Shown: piece by piece, positions 10,143-22,617 of the stretch
Layout of the letters: each line of letters starts with the position of its first letter
How positions within the stretch are numbered: the first letter of the stretch is position 1
From: Rhizoctonia solani
Taxonomy: Eukaryota; Basidiomycota; Agaricomycetes; Cantharellales; Ceratobasidiaceae
Assembly: GCF_016906535.1 (NCBI RefSeq)
Contig: NC_057371.1
Location: forward strand, 2,604,001 to 2,668,000
DNA: 64,000 nt
Direction of reading: 5' to 3'
The notes under the pieces: model-generated
Told to the model about the DNA's origin: nothing
What the model saw: only the letters and a program-made list of their open reading frames with translations
Databases searched by the model: none
Translations under genes and position numbers: made by a program

Positions 10143-13100
10143 ATGTCTTCCTCAGCAAAAGAAAAGGGAGTTTGCGCCTACTTCAGGCGCAAGAAAAGTG
10201 AGCTCAAGGCAAGGTTCAAGTCGCCCAGCACATTGGATATTTCTGCGTCTACATCCTCTATTCAGACCAACACTCAGCCATTACGCGCAGAACCAGTAGT
10301 CTCACAGATACATTCCACAACAAGTGAAGATGTCGTGCTTGCTGAAAGCTCACCGCAACTTCCGGATAAAAGTCAACCGTCGGTCATAATTCGTCCATTC
10401 GATGGCACTCACCCGACTAACAGCACTGCAACTTCCAGGGTACCTCAGCCTACTAACCATAAGCCCCCGGCCTTGCAAACTCTGGGCAGTACTTTAGAGA
10501 AGTTGAATAAAGCAGCGAAGGTGTTTCCGCCTCTGCAAGCGGCTATTGGAGGACTGGTATCCTGCGTTGAACGCATAGACGTTGGTGTTATAAGTGTAAC
10601 ACCCGCTTACTTCACGCTGACTAATCGCGGCTCTTATCTAGTTGAGTTCAAAGCATCATAATGAAATGGAGGAGCTAGCGACAAAGCTGGGTTCACTTGG
10701 CGCATCGCTCCGCCTGCACATACAAGAATCCCGATCAACGGAGGTTTCCGAGTTTCTCGAAGGGAAGGCAGCGTGAGTTAGGCATGACTGGACAGTTTCA
10801 GAACGCTCATGTTGTCTCAAGGTCTATCGAAGAACAAGTGGCGATCATCCGTAGAAAGCAGGCCCACGGGACAGCAGGGTACTATAGGCAAGCCGAACGA
10901 GATGAAGCAGACATACTACAAGGGTACAGGCGCATTACTGAGATCCTCGGAGATATACAGGTAGGTGGAAAGTTTATACGTGCGGATAGCAGTACTCATA
11001 GATCTCACAGACCGACGCGAATTTGAGTATGTGGAATATAGTCGCAGAGCAGCGTGCAGTAAGCTCGGAAACGGTGCGATCACACGGATTACTGATAATC
11101 TGAAATACTAGGACACTCGTCTCGACTCTTTGTCGCCCGTCAACCTTGCTATCTACAACTCACTTTTATCCCATGACGTCCACCGCAGGGAATGCACCAA
11201 AGATACTCGATCAAATATCCTGCTCGAGCTCGATCAGTGGTCGCTAGATCAGACTAAGCCTAAGGTGTTCTGGATGAACGGAATGGCCGGCACAGGCAAA
11301 ACAACCATCGCATACACCTTTGCCCAGTCCCTCAAGGCCCGCGGGGCGCTCGGCGCCAGCTTCTTTTGCACCCGTATCTCGGACGAATGTCGGGATGTCG
11401 GCAGAATCATACCGACCATCGCCCATCAGCTTGCACTTTACTCGCCTTCTTTCCGATCGGCGCTGTTGCGAGTGTTGAGACAAGAGCTGAACATCAAGTC
11501 ACAGTCGATCGACAGTCAGTGCGAGCGACTTATCAAGGAACCGCTATCACAAGTGAACAACGGAATGACAAAAGGGCTTGTGGTCGTCATCGATGCCCTC
11601 GACGAATGCAGCAATGCTAATGGCGTGCGAACAATCCTGGACGTGCTTTTCAGGATCACCCCCGCCCTGCCTCTCAAGTTCTTCGTCACCAGCCGACCCG
11701 AGCCGGACATCCGCCACAGGATCGAAGCGCAGTCTGACCGCAACCGGTCGATATGCGTGCTACATGAGATCGAAAAGTCGCTAGTGGAAGCAGACATCGA
11801 GCTATACCTTCGTGAGGAACTTGGTAACGGCGTCCCTGAGCATGAGTTGATCAAACTCGCCAAACGGTCTGAAAACCTATTCATATATGCGGCCACGGCG
11901 ATTCGATACATTCGACCGACAGGGACCATGGTCGACCCAGATCGACTCGAGGCCATTCTGATCTCACCAGCCAACTCGGGCTTTCAGCATTCGGAAATTG
12001 ACAAGCTCTACACCACCATTCTAGAGGCCGCGGTGCATCAGTCTGGCCGGGAACCGCAAGAGCAGCAACAGATGCGACTGATACTCTGGACCGCAGTTTG
12101 TACGCGGGAGCCGGTCGACATCGATACACTGGCAGCCCTGACGGGGATCAAGACAACAAAGGTCAACACACTGCTACAGTCCCTATACTCGGTGCTGCAC
12201 GTTTCGCAAGCAACCACGATGATCACCACGCTGCATGCATCATTTCCCGACTTCATGTTTGACAAGGCGCGGTCGACCAAGTTCTACTGCGACGAAGCAA
12301 AGCACAGTCAGCTGCTCGCCAAACGGTGCTTTGAGGTGATGGAAGACCAGCTGCGATTCAACATCTGTAGTCTAGAGACGTTGTTCATACCCAATAGTGA
12401 AGTGCAAGACCTAGAAGATTGGATAGCAAGGTCAATCTCGCCAACGCTGTCATACGTAGTGCACCATTGGGGAGACCATGTAGTCAAGAGCACGCCATGC
12501 AAGGTAATAAGGAAAGGGCTGGAAGAGCTCCTGTCATACCGGCTGCTGTTCTGGATGGAGGTGCTGAGCCTGAAGGGTACACTGGACAAAGGGGTGAGCA
12601 TGCTGTTGGGGCTTAAGCCATGGGTGACGGTAAGGCATTTGAGCAGTGCGGTGTCAGTACGAGGCTGATGACAAGTGATAGGTCAAAGGCGCATCATCTG
12701 ACCTGATCAGGCTACTGGACGACTTGTGGATCTTTGTGTCAAAGTATGCTGCTGGATCTGTTTTGCAGTTGACGCCGCATATATATATCTCGGCATTGGC
12801 ATTTTGCCATCACTCAAGCTTGGTACACAAGCAATACTGGAGTTGTAATTGGGATCTTCTGAGGTTGGAAGGATCCGTGATAGAACAAAGTCAAACGGCG
12901 TTACTTGCAACATGGCCAATACACTTGGGGGCCCGGTCACTGGCATTCTCTCCTGACAGGTCTTGATTTGCAATTGGATTCTATGATGGCACAGTAGATG
13001 TATTTCATGCGTACAATGGAACAGTGGCTCTTGGATCCCTGGAAGGGCACACCAGTCAAATCAACTCTTTAGTATTCTCTTCCGACGGACTGCTGCTTGT

Positions 13101-14979
13101 CTCTGGCTCTGAGGACGGTACAATCCTTGTGCGAGACGCGCAGACGGGCAGTTGCATATATGACGTCATCAAGGGACATGAAAGAGAAGTGACGTCAGTA
13201 TCGTTCTCACCCAATGGCAAGCACATCCTCTCAGGGTCCTGGGACCGGACAACGCGGATGTGGGACAGTGGCAACGGAAGTCAAATACCCAACTCCATCA
13301 AACGCCATCCTCACAAAGTCAACTGCACGGCATTCTCTCCTGATGGCAAGCATATTGCATGTGGATTGGATAGCTTTGAGTGTCCCATTATCATTTACAA
13401 CGCATCTACCAGCAAGTCTCTCCCATTCAATGTTTGTCAATTCCCAGTGTGGTCAATCGCCTTTTTGCCAAACAGCAAGCACCTTGTCACTGGCCATTCT
13501 TTTGGTGAGCTGTGCGTCTGGAGTCTACAGGATGGCACTGCCACACACTCCCCACCCAAAGTACACAACGACATAATCACATCCATTGGGTTTTTGCCGC
13601 TTGGAGACAAACTCGTCACTGGCTCTTGGGATAGGTGCGTGTATATATGGGATGTAGAGAACGGCTACTCCAACCCTTGCCTACTTGGCACACACAACAA
13701 TGAGGTTTACTCCGCTGCGTTCTCACCCGACGGCACACGAATTGCATCATACTCGAGGGATCGCACGGTCAAGATGTGGAATGCACTTCACTCGACATCA
13801 TCTCACACCTCACGCTCAAACACACCAACCAAGCGTGTCTTGTCGATTGCTATCTCGCCTGATGGGTCGCGCATTGCCGCAGCGGGTCGCGACAAAGCAA
13901 TCTATATGTTCAACACACACGATGGCACTGCCGCTCTCCGGCCACTTGTCGCAAACATGGGCGAGATCTTCTCGGTGGTGTTCTCACTCGACGGCAAGTA
14001 CCTCGCTTCTGGCGGCGACGACAAACGCATATATCTGTGGGATGCCATAACCGGGGAGCTGCTCTCCGAATCAATTTCATGCCATGAGGCCAGGATATGG
14101 TCTGTTTCGTTCTCACCCGATAGCAGGCACCTTTTTTCTGCCTCGTGGGACAAGACTATACGCATGTGGGACGTGGGGGGTGGGACTCTGGCGTACACAG
14201 ACCTAGTTGGAGCACATGACGACGAGGTCAACTCAGCGGCATTCTCCTTCGACGGCACGCGTATTGTTTCCGGCTGTAAAGACAGGAAGATCCGGGTATG
14301 GGACTCACAGACGCTATCACTCGTATTCGATCCGTTTGGGTCGCAGCATCATGAACGGCCTATCTGGTCTGTAACGTTCTCGCCTGATGGCAGACTCATC
14401 GTTTCTGGGTCCGGAAATGGCACTATCTGCATTTTCGACTCGCACAGTGGTGAGTTGGTCCTCGGTCCTCTCAAGGCACATCAGGATTCGGTGTGGTCAC
14501 TTGTGTTCTCACCCGATGGGAATCACATCGTATCTGGCTCGGCTGATCGGAGTGTTCGAGTGTGGAGGGTGAAAGATGGCGCTCCTGCATGCGAGCCACT
14601 GGAAGGACATCAAGATTGGATTAACTCGGTAGCATGTTCACCTGACGGCGCATATATCGTCTCAGGCTCATCTGACTCGACGATTCGAGTATGGAAGGTG
14701 CCAGGAAGGGGCGCTGTATCCGACTTATCCCAATCTGCCTCTTCGACCTCAGATCAGAGAGAACCTCATCGTGCAATTGCCGGTGGACTGACGATCAACA
14801 GACATGGGTGGGCACGCAACCGCGACTCACAGCTACTTTTCTGGGTTCCATCTGATCTGCGCAAGGTCTTTCCTCGCCCCGAGATAGTTTATACGATCGG
14901 ACCTGAAGGCATGCTTCGAGTGGACTATAGTAAGCCGCTGTCGCTTGGGGATGAGTGGCACCGATGCTTTGTAGGCTGA
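10143..14979 (+). CDS. NACHT-WD40 STAND protein, copy A (one in-frame TGA)
   Basis: NLR-like signalling ATPase of the fungal HET-E type: N-terminal effector-like helices, a NACHT switch and a WD40 sensor. Exons join over short introns: the N-terminal part from ATG 10143 to about 10580, three short exons to 11100, then the NACHT exon from about 11112. The Walker A motif [14 protein letters not shown] is at about 11281 and the Walker B motif [13 protein letters not shown] at about 11577. A 52-nt intron (gtaagg...gatag, about 12616-12683) links NACHT to WD40 in frame. At 12964-12966 the frame meets TGA where copy B has CGA (Arg); after it, the WD40 repeats run uninterrupted to 14979. So either a truncated protein lacking WD40 is made or the gene is dead. 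The N-terminal domain resembles helical cell-death-type adaptors (inference). Confidence 0.85.
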
Positions 14980-15642
14980 GAGTGAGGTGAGCACTGTTGA
15001 TGCGGTCGATAAGTAGCCATGTAGTAACATGTGAGCTGAGGACAGATACCAAACAGTCCATAGTGTGCTTTGTATATATTCGTGGACGTTTATGCAGCGC
15101 AGTATCATGTATTTTTTTTTTGTTTATGCAATATAACAGTATGCCGTGTTCCATAACCTTCCGCCCCAATCAGGCCCCGCTCGAATAAGGCCCAACGTGC
15201 TAGGTGCGCTTCAATCTATGCACGAGTCCTTTGGCGTCCCACTTAGCGCTTTGGTTGGGAGCACACAATACACTCGCCCCTGAAAGTAGCTCACCAACCC
15301 AAAGCTTAGAGGCAAACAGAGAACTGCATTCGAAATGAAAGTTCTCGCATACATGCAATATAGAGCGCGATAGGGCTTATCATAGCAAGGCAATTGTCCT
15401 GCCTTTCGCCAGCTTCCTCCGAGCACATATAAATGTGTAGAGATACAAATTCAATTTCTGTATAAAAGTAGCAGATTAGAATATAATTAATGACTGAGTA
15501 AATACACGAGTGGGATAAGATGAGTATTTGGGCCTTGAAGAAGGCCCTTTTATGCCCTACAGGCATGACTTACGCGTACTGCGCGTACTGCGCATACATC
15601 AAGTGAGTCACCCACTTGACTCAATTACAGACCATTTCATTA
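14980..15642. other. 3' flank of NACHT copy A up to the copia insertion
   Basis: The sequence 14985-15420 is a diverged copy of 43940-44380 beyond NACHT copy B. The stretch 15520-15642 has no visible match there and contains two tandem copies of a gcgtactgc unit (near 15575) and an inverted pair around gtgagtcacccac. No gene is seen. Confidence 0.5.
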
Positions 15643-15647
15643 CATTG

Positions 15648-15814
15648 TGTTGGATTTTCAATATCTCGCATTCACGTTACATACTTATTACCTCTTACGA
15701 TCGTGATGTGTTGTATATGAACGAACGCGTGTTCTCCTTTTTCCTTAGTTCTCTACGCAAACGTAGTACGAGCTAAGATACATTCGTATAGCTCCCAAAC
15801 TACTCACCTTAAAA
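15648..15814 (+). repeat. Copia 5' LTR (167 bp, internally deleted)
   Basis: Matches the 3' LTR at 34048-34329 but lacks about 115 bp. The missing piece lies between two direct copies of ttctctacgc(a/g)aacgtagtac in the 3' LTR, so the deletion is best explained by recombination between these copies. It is followed directly by the primer-binding site. Confidence 0.9.
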
Positions 15815-15826
15815 GGTTATGAGCCC
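15815..15826 (+). promoter_or_regulatory. Copia primer-binding site (initiator tRNA-Met half)
   Basis: The 12 bases ggttatgagccc directly follow the 5' LTR. They are complementary to the anticodon stem-loop region of eukaryotic initiator tRNA-Met (GGGCUCAUAACC), the half-tRNA primer known for copia elements. The open frame's first ATG (15819) lies inside this site, so translation more likely starts at a later ATG such as 15901. Confidence 0.8.
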
Positions 15827-18287
15827 CGGTGACGCAGTCAACAACGCAAAAACTGAGAACCCTGAGAATACAACCCAGCCCCAGTCAGCTTTTAAATCAA
15901 TGGCGACGTCAGAGAGCAATACATTGTACCTCAGCAAGAAAACCTTCAATATCCCGTTGCTCAAAGACAATGGATCTAACTACACAGCCTGGAAGTTTTG
16001 TCAGACAACCGTTCTTTGCCTACACGGATTACTTACCATAGCCAACGGCACGGAAAAGAAACCCAAACCACTAACGGGAGCAGACGCGTTGATTGCAAGT
16101 AAGGTTGCTGAACACCAGAAGCTGATAGATCGATGGGACAAGCGTAACAACAAAGCATTTGCGCAAATTGCAATGAATATGGACGACGGCGCGATGGCAG
16201 AAGTCATCAAGACATTGGGAGCGCATGAGGCATGGAAACGCGTGATCAAACAATGGGAAGGAAAAGGAATGCAATCCCTGTCCTTCCTATTCCAGCAGCT
16301 AATGAGTACAAAAATCAAGGAGGAAGAAGACCTTACCACAGCGTTCAATAACATACGATTGCTCACCTCAAAAATGAAGACTCTAGGCGAACCAATCAGC
16401 AATCTAATGCTAGCCCAAGTCTTAATGAACGCGTTACCTCCATCTTATGCAATCATTTCCTCTGTAGTCTCCACTTTGAACCAAGGCTCTACCATCACAT
16501 CAGATATGGTTATCAAAGCCGCGTATGCCAAAGAAAAACGGCGTAAAGCAGGAGTTGGCCTCAATGCCATGTTCACGCAAGCCTCAAAGTCAAATTTGCA
16601 ATCAAAATCCCAGAGTAACGCAAAGGGGAAAGGAAAGGACAAAGGTCCTCCATGCAAAAACTGTGCAAAAACAGGACATACCAAGAAAGAATGCTGGGGA
16701 AAGGGAGGCAATGCAGAAGGAACAGGACCGCATCAGAAGCAATGCGCAGCAAAGGAGGCAAAAGAGAAAGCCTCAAACGCAGCACCAAAAAGCAAATCAG
16801 CCAAGGTTGCGTTGACAAACAACGGGAACAAATCCAAACCCACTTTATACGCTCTTCCTGCAACCAACAATTGTTCATGCGCAAGCTCCTGGCTGCTTGA
16901 TTCCGGCGCATCTCAACACATGACCCCAAATTGTCACTGGTTTGCTACATACCAATCGCTATCCATGCCAATAAACATTCAAGTTGGCAATGGAAACCGT
17001 ATCCCAGCCATTGGCGTAGGCCGCGTTCTTGTAACACTAAAGAATTGCCAAGGTCTAGAGACCAAAGCTTACATCAAGTCAGTCCTACACGTACCCAATC
17101 TAAGTGCCAGCCTATTATTGGTCAAAGAACTAGTCAACGGCGGCACCAATGTGATGTTCAAGCACGGAGGAGCAATCCTTGTTTTGAATAAGGGACAGGG
17201 GAGAGAAGTTGGCTACGCATGTGCGTTGGGTCAGTTATATCAACTAGATGCTTGAGTAAAAAATGCCAAAATAACAACTCACATTGCCCATGTCAAACCT
17301 GATGATTGGAACAAAAAAGACAACTCCAAAGCCCTTGGATTTGCATACAGTGCCGGGACAGTTGCACAAGCAGACCTGTCAACATGGCATTGTTGCCTAG
17401 GTCACCTAAACTATGAATACGTGTTAGACATGGTGCAAAAAGGAGCTGCGGACGGAATGGACATTATTGGAAGCCGCATACCGCCTAAATCCCCTTGCCC
17501 CCCTTGCGTGAAAGGAAAACAGACTCAAAATCCATTCCCTACATTGACAAATCATGCTTCAAAACACCTTGAATTACTTCATAGCGATCTGCATGGGCCC
17601 GTAGCCATCAAAGCAATAGGTGGCTATTGATACTTCTCAGTTACCATCAACAATAAATCCCAAAAAATGTTTGTCCACTTACTGAAACATAAGAACAAAT
17701 TCCCGGCACAATTCAGGGAACTAGTTGCCTTGTTAGAAAATCAGACAGGCAATTGAATAGTGTCCCTACGTACCAATGGAGGCGGCAAATACTGTTTGGA
17801 CAAATTTGAAGGCTGGATGAAGACAAAAGGGATTGGACATCAGAAAACCAAAGCCAATTTGTCATTGAGTAATGGAGTTGCTGAACAAGGCATTCAAACT
17901 ATGGGTGATTTCAATCAAACAATGCGGGAAGATGCCAACTTACCAGCAAAATACTGGGGCTACGCAATTCTCCACTTGGCCCTTCTCTGGAATGTCACGC
18001 CAAAAAGTTTCCTTGGAGGCAAGACCCCCAAAGAAGTTTTCTCAGGCCAAAAACCAAACGTCTCATGCCTTTGGACTTTTGGCTGTAAAGCCTGGGCTTG
18101 CGTACCCAATAACAAACAAACAAAGCTGCAACCAAAATCAATTGAGTGCACTTACCTGGGTTACGCACCAAATAGAAAAGCCCACTTACTGGTCATTTGT
18201 TCCACAGGAAAGATCTTCACGTTGCGCAACGTTGTATTTGACAAAGGAGGTGAAACCCGCCAGCGCATCATAATTGAAGACAATGAC
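15819..18287 (+). pseudogene. Copia gag-protease-integrase segment
   Basis: Gag occupies the first 300 or so codons and has a canonical zinc knuckle, CKNCAKTGHTKKEC, near 16653. The protease motif LLDSGASQHMT follows near 16895. The integrase has the H-H-C-C finger near 17395-17500 and the core that follows. Stops interrupt the frame at 17253, 17628 and 17754; each is TGA where CGA or a similar codon is likely. The expected LRTDNGGEY of the integrase core reads LRTNGGGKY near 17765, so the catalytic Asp is lost. The segment ends where gypsy-1 is inserted. Confidence 0.88.
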
Positions 18288-18735
18288 TGTCACGACTAAG
18301 CTTGGACCTATGATACAAGTAGGTTTAAAGTCCATGGCCCTATCACCAATGGACTATGAAGCAGGGTAGAGGGCCGACAAAGGGCCAAGGGGTATGGTAG
18401 GGTAGAGGGCAACTAGGCCTGGGTTATGGATTTCTTAGTAAAGTGCACTGATGGCCAACTAGGGGCCTGGGCAAGGGGTAGGAGTAAGCTTAGGATGAAT
18501 TGACAAAGAGGTCAAGTCTTGCTGTTTAGTGGCAACTTGACCTGGTTTAAATACATGAGAAGAGCCACATCAAAAACAACAATACAAAGCAGTGAGTCAT
18601 TTACAATTTCACATCATATATCAAATATGTCACGTGATCTTGATGAGTCATAAATATATACCAAAAAAGGAAACTGTCTCAGAAAAAAGGTAGAAAATAG
18701 TAAAAAATCATGTCATGCCAATGAAGGTCATGACA
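18288..18735 (-). repeat. Gypsy-1 3' LTR
   Basis: 448 bp, TGTCACGAC... to ...GTCATGACA on the plus strand. Same length as the partner at 25349-25796, with about 7 substitutions visible, mostly transitions. Confidence 0.93.
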
Positions 18736-18746
18736 TTACCCCCTCT

Positions 18747-21700
18747 TCAAGCTCCAACTGCATCAGGATGTTCCATGTGAAATTCTTCTATGGCTTCCTG
18801 AGCGTTACCCACATTATCTACTGGTTCCCACGAGTTGCTTCCTTTGTTGTATCCCTTCCACTTGACTAAATACCAGAGTTTCTTTGATTTGCCACGCCCT
18901 TTCCATTTGCTATCCAGGATTCTTTCAACTTCATATTCTTCCTCACCTTCTTCTGTAACAATAGGTACAGGTTGAGGAGGGTCACGTCCATGAGGGTCAG
19001 GATGGAATTTTGTCAGAAGATTAATGTGAAAGACTGGGTGTACACGCATAGTGTGAGGTAGTTGTAACTTGTATGCGTGCAATCCAATTTTTTCAATTAC
19101 AGGGTAGGGGCCTAGCTTTTTATGACTGAGCTTTATTGAGGGTCTGTCTGTGGATATATTTTGATGACTCAGCCAGGCCTTGTCTCCTACTTGAATTCCA
19201 TCTTTGTCCCTATGTCTTTGATCATAAAAGTACTTCATTCTTTCTTGGGATAAAGATAGGGCTGCTTTGACTTCATGGTATCCTTTTTCCAGAAATTCTG
19301 CATGTTCATCTGCGTTTGGAACTACTTTGTCTGATTTTTGACCAACTGAAAATTTTGGATTATAGCCATAACAAATTTGGAAAGGGGATTTGCCTGTGGA
19401 AGTTTGCTTTAAATTGTTTAGAGCAAACTCAGCCAATGGTAGTAATGCTACCCAATCTGATTGGCAATGATTCCCAAACATACGTATAAAGATCTCAGCT
19501 TCTCTTTGTATGCGCTCAGTCTGTCCATCTGTCTGAGGATGATACGCCATGGAATATGTTGGCTTAATGTCCAGCCTTTTATAGAGATGACAAATGAATT
19601 TGGCGTTAAATGTGGGGCCTCTATCTGAGACTGTGCTTTTGGGAAGACCGTGTAGCTTCCATACGTATGTGACAAATAGGTTGGCAATGTCAATGGCGGA
19701 TGACATGGATTGGGTAGGAATGAAATGGACCATTTTTGAGAATCAATCAATCACTGTCAGGATAGCATCAAAGCCTTCTGAAACCGGTAGTCCCACAATC
19801 ATATCATAAGCAATGTCTTCCCAGGGCCGTTCAGGAATTTGCAATGGTTTTAACAGGCCTACAGGTAATTGATTTGTTGGCTTGGACCTGATGCAAGTTT
19901 TGCAGTGACTGACGTAGGAATTGATGAATTTTTTCATGGATGGCCAGTAATAACTTCTTGATACAAGTTCCAATGTTCTGGCTTGTCCTGGATGCCCTGC
20001 TGCTAATGCATTGTGCCTAGATTCCGCAATGAGGTTCCTGATGATGTTGTCCTTTGGTACAAAGATTTTCCCTTGGTGCCATAGTAAGCCCTCTTTTAAT
20101 TCCCAATTTATGACCTTTTCCTTGTTCTGAAGCTTGTACAAGATTTCTTTAAGATGTTTGTCCTCATAAATTGCTTTGCCAATTAGGTCATTAATTTCCT
20201 GATCCGGAGTAATGGATGAAATAAAAAGTTCCGGTCTCAGGAGAACCTGGTTCTCTACCCCCCTTCAAGGGGTACTAAATCATAGCGTCGTGAGAGGATG
20301 TCTGCCTTTTTATTCTGTGCCCCAGGTCTGTAGATGATTTGGAAATTATAGTCAACTAAGAAATTGGCCCATCTGATTTGTTGTTTATTCAGAGATTGAG
20401 ACGTGGAAAAGTACTCCAAGTTCTTATGATCCGTTAAAACTTGAACTGGTAATTCCAATCCTTCCAACAAATGACGCCATTCTTTAAATGCCCTAATGAC
20501 TGCTAGCAATTCTTTGTCAAAAATATTGTAGTTTTTTTTGGCAGGGGAAAGGGATTTTGATAGGTAGGCTACAGGGGCCAGTTTCCCTTCAGGATTGCGT
20601 TGGGATAATATGGCTCCTGTTGCATAGTCTGATGCGTTGCATTCTATATAGAATTGTCTTGTGGTATCAGGTTGCAAAAGTAAGGGTGCCAAAGTAAGAC
20701 ATTTTTTAAGACCATCAAAAGATTTTTGTTCCACTGATTCCCATTTCCATAGGCTATCTTTCTTAAGCAGATTGTACAAAGGTTGTGCCAAGTTGCCAAA
20801 ATTGGGGATGAATTGTCAATAGAAGTTCACAAATCCTAAAAATTCTTGGATGTTCTTGACGTTTTTAGGTGTTGACCAGTTCATGGCATCTGTGACTTTA
20901 GATTGATCAACTTCAATGCCGGATTCCAATATAATGAACCCTAAATAATCGATCCTTTTGACGTGGAAATGACATTTTTCAATGTTACAGAATAAGTCAT
21001 TCTCTTGTAACCTCCTGAGTACCTCCCAAGCATGGTTTTCATGGTCTTTCTCATTCAGGGAGAAAACTAAGATGTTGTCCAAGTAAATGATGACATAGAC
21101 ATCTAATAGATCCCTAAATATTTCATTCATCATGTCCTGGAACGCTGCCGGCGCGTTTGTTAGCCCAAATGGCATGACCAAGTACTCAAATAGTCCATAT
21201 TTTGTTTTGAAAGCTGTTTTCCATTTGTTGCCTTCTTTGATTTGGACTAAATTATAACCTGATTTAAGATCAAATTTGCTAAAGATCTTAGCGCCTTGTA
21301 GTTTTTCAATGAGGTTTTGCAGTAAGGGCAGGGGGTACACGTTCTTTTTGGTCATACTATTTAGACGTCAATAATCCACGCACATACGCAGTTTCCCATT
21401 TTTCTTTTTGACAAATAATATGGGAGATGCCATAGGGGACTTAGATGGACAAATCAGTCCAGCCTTGAGCTGTTTCTCAATGGTTTCCTTAAGTTCCACA
21501 TCTTCCCTGGGGCCTAGACTATATATGGGGCCATGCCGGGGTTTTGCGTCAGGGAGTAACTCAATAGCAATATTGTAAGGACGGTGGGGCGGCAATTTGG
21601 ATGATTCTTCCTCAGAGAAGACCTTGGAAAATCCTTGATAAGGAAGTGGTATTTCTTCTACTGCCTTGAGTTCTAAGACAGCAGGTACAGACAGGCAATT

Positions 21701-22165
21701 ATTGGAACAATATGACGAGTTGAAAACAAGTGTATGTTTCTCCCATGAGATTTGGGGATTGTGCTTTTTCAGCCATGACATTCCTAGAACTAGTTGATGA
21801 TTGCCAATGTTTGAAATGTGGCATTCTAATTCTTCAGTATGACTGCCAATGGTACACTTGAAACAAGTGAAATGGGTAATTTGGCCAGAGTCAATTTCTT
21901 GGCCATCTATGACACGTAGTTTTTTTGGAATTTGATGTTGATAAGCAGGAAGTCAATATGTTTCTACTAAGCAAGGGTGGATGAAGCAGGAAGTTGCTCC
22001 GGAGTCAATCATGGCTTTTCCCTGAAAGGGTTTAGCCAAGAAGCTTGATTTTTGAGTTTTAGGAGATTCGCACGGATTTGCAGTAAACAATGCATATATT
22101 TGAGAGGAATTACATAATGAGAATATTTCAAGATTATTGTTTACATGGTGCAAATCCGCAAGCAT
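18747..22165 (-). pseudogene. Gypsy-1 pol (protease-RT-RNaseH-integrase-chromodomain), broken
   Basis: Reading from 22165 down: protease MIDSGATSCFIH; reverse transcriptase with the active-site stretch YLDNIL near 21090, where YLDDIL is expected; RNase H; an integrase finger with HPGQARTLE; integrase core; and a C-terminal chromodomain (EEYEVERILDSKWK...WEPVDNV) near 18800-18940, which in this clade guides insertion to marked chromatin. The frame is cut by TGA at 21953, 21368, 20816 and 19743, each at a position where the intact gypsy-2 or family consensus has Arg (CGA). A G-run at about 20265 is one base short. Confidence 0.92.
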
Positions 22166-22566
22166 ACAGCCAAGTGCCTTACTCCTTAGTTGGCCTTGGC
22201 TTTTCCTTTTCCCAACTCCTCCTCATCAGAGACAACTTCAATCCAATTTTCTTCTTTAGGCCTTTCCCAAGACCATTCAACATTAGCCACATGTCCAGAC
22301 ATGGGCTTAGAGGGGCAACTGCGCGCAAAATGGCCTTTTCCGCCGCATACGTGGCATGTGAGATTTGCAAAACCTCTTCCATCAAGATCCATGGGACCTG
22401 GGCCTTTAGAATTTGAGGCTAATACAGGAGTGGGAGCAATGATGGGTTTGATTGGGGCGTGTCCTGGACATGGTCACATGACCAGTACAAGTGGTTGCAT
22501 GCTGGCCCAAGCCCAAATTTGGGGGGTAGCAGGTGTAATCATGGGTTGTCAGCAGAGGAATAATAG

Positions 22567-22613
22567 GGCTCTATGGCTTAGTGGTCAAGCTGGTTCAATT
22601 CCGGCTAGTTCTA
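22567..22613 (+). ncRNA. tRNA-like unit without anticodon arm
   Basis: A 47-nt stretch with the tRNA order of parts. The 5' acceptor strand is ggctcta. An A box TGGCTTAGTGG is at 22574-22584, with a perfect D-stem GCTT/AAGC. A T-arm GCTGG-TTCAATT-CCGGC at 22589-22605 contains the B box GGTTCAATTCC. The 3' strand tagttct pairs with five of seven 5' positions, and TTTT follows. The anticodon arm and variable loop are absent: the D-arm and T-arm abut and share two bases. It cannot be a working tRNA; it may be a Pol III promoter relic. Confidence 0.55.
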
Positions 22614-22617
22614 TTTT
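22614..22617 (+). terminator. T4 tract after the tRNA-like unit
   Basis: Four T residues directly after the tRNA-like 3' end, the minimal RNA polymerase III stop signal. Evidence is positional only. Confidence 0.35.

Noticed and set aside
11516..11974. Long antisense frames opposite the NACHT exons (also 40376-40879)
   Set aside because: Mirror images of a G+C-rich coding exon; they occur in both copies because the sense strand is conserved.
12707..12973. Separate gene between the NACHT and WD40 parts of copy A
   Set aside because: The frame is the continuation of the NACHT gene after a 52-nt intron, ended only by the TGA at 12964.
15819..15821. Copia start codon at the first ATG
   Set aside because: It lies within the tRNA-Met primer-binding site; ATG 15901 fits typical Gag starts better.
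22567..22613. A functional tRNA gene
   Set aside because: It lacks the anticodon arm and variable loop and has two acceptor mismatches, so it cannot decode.
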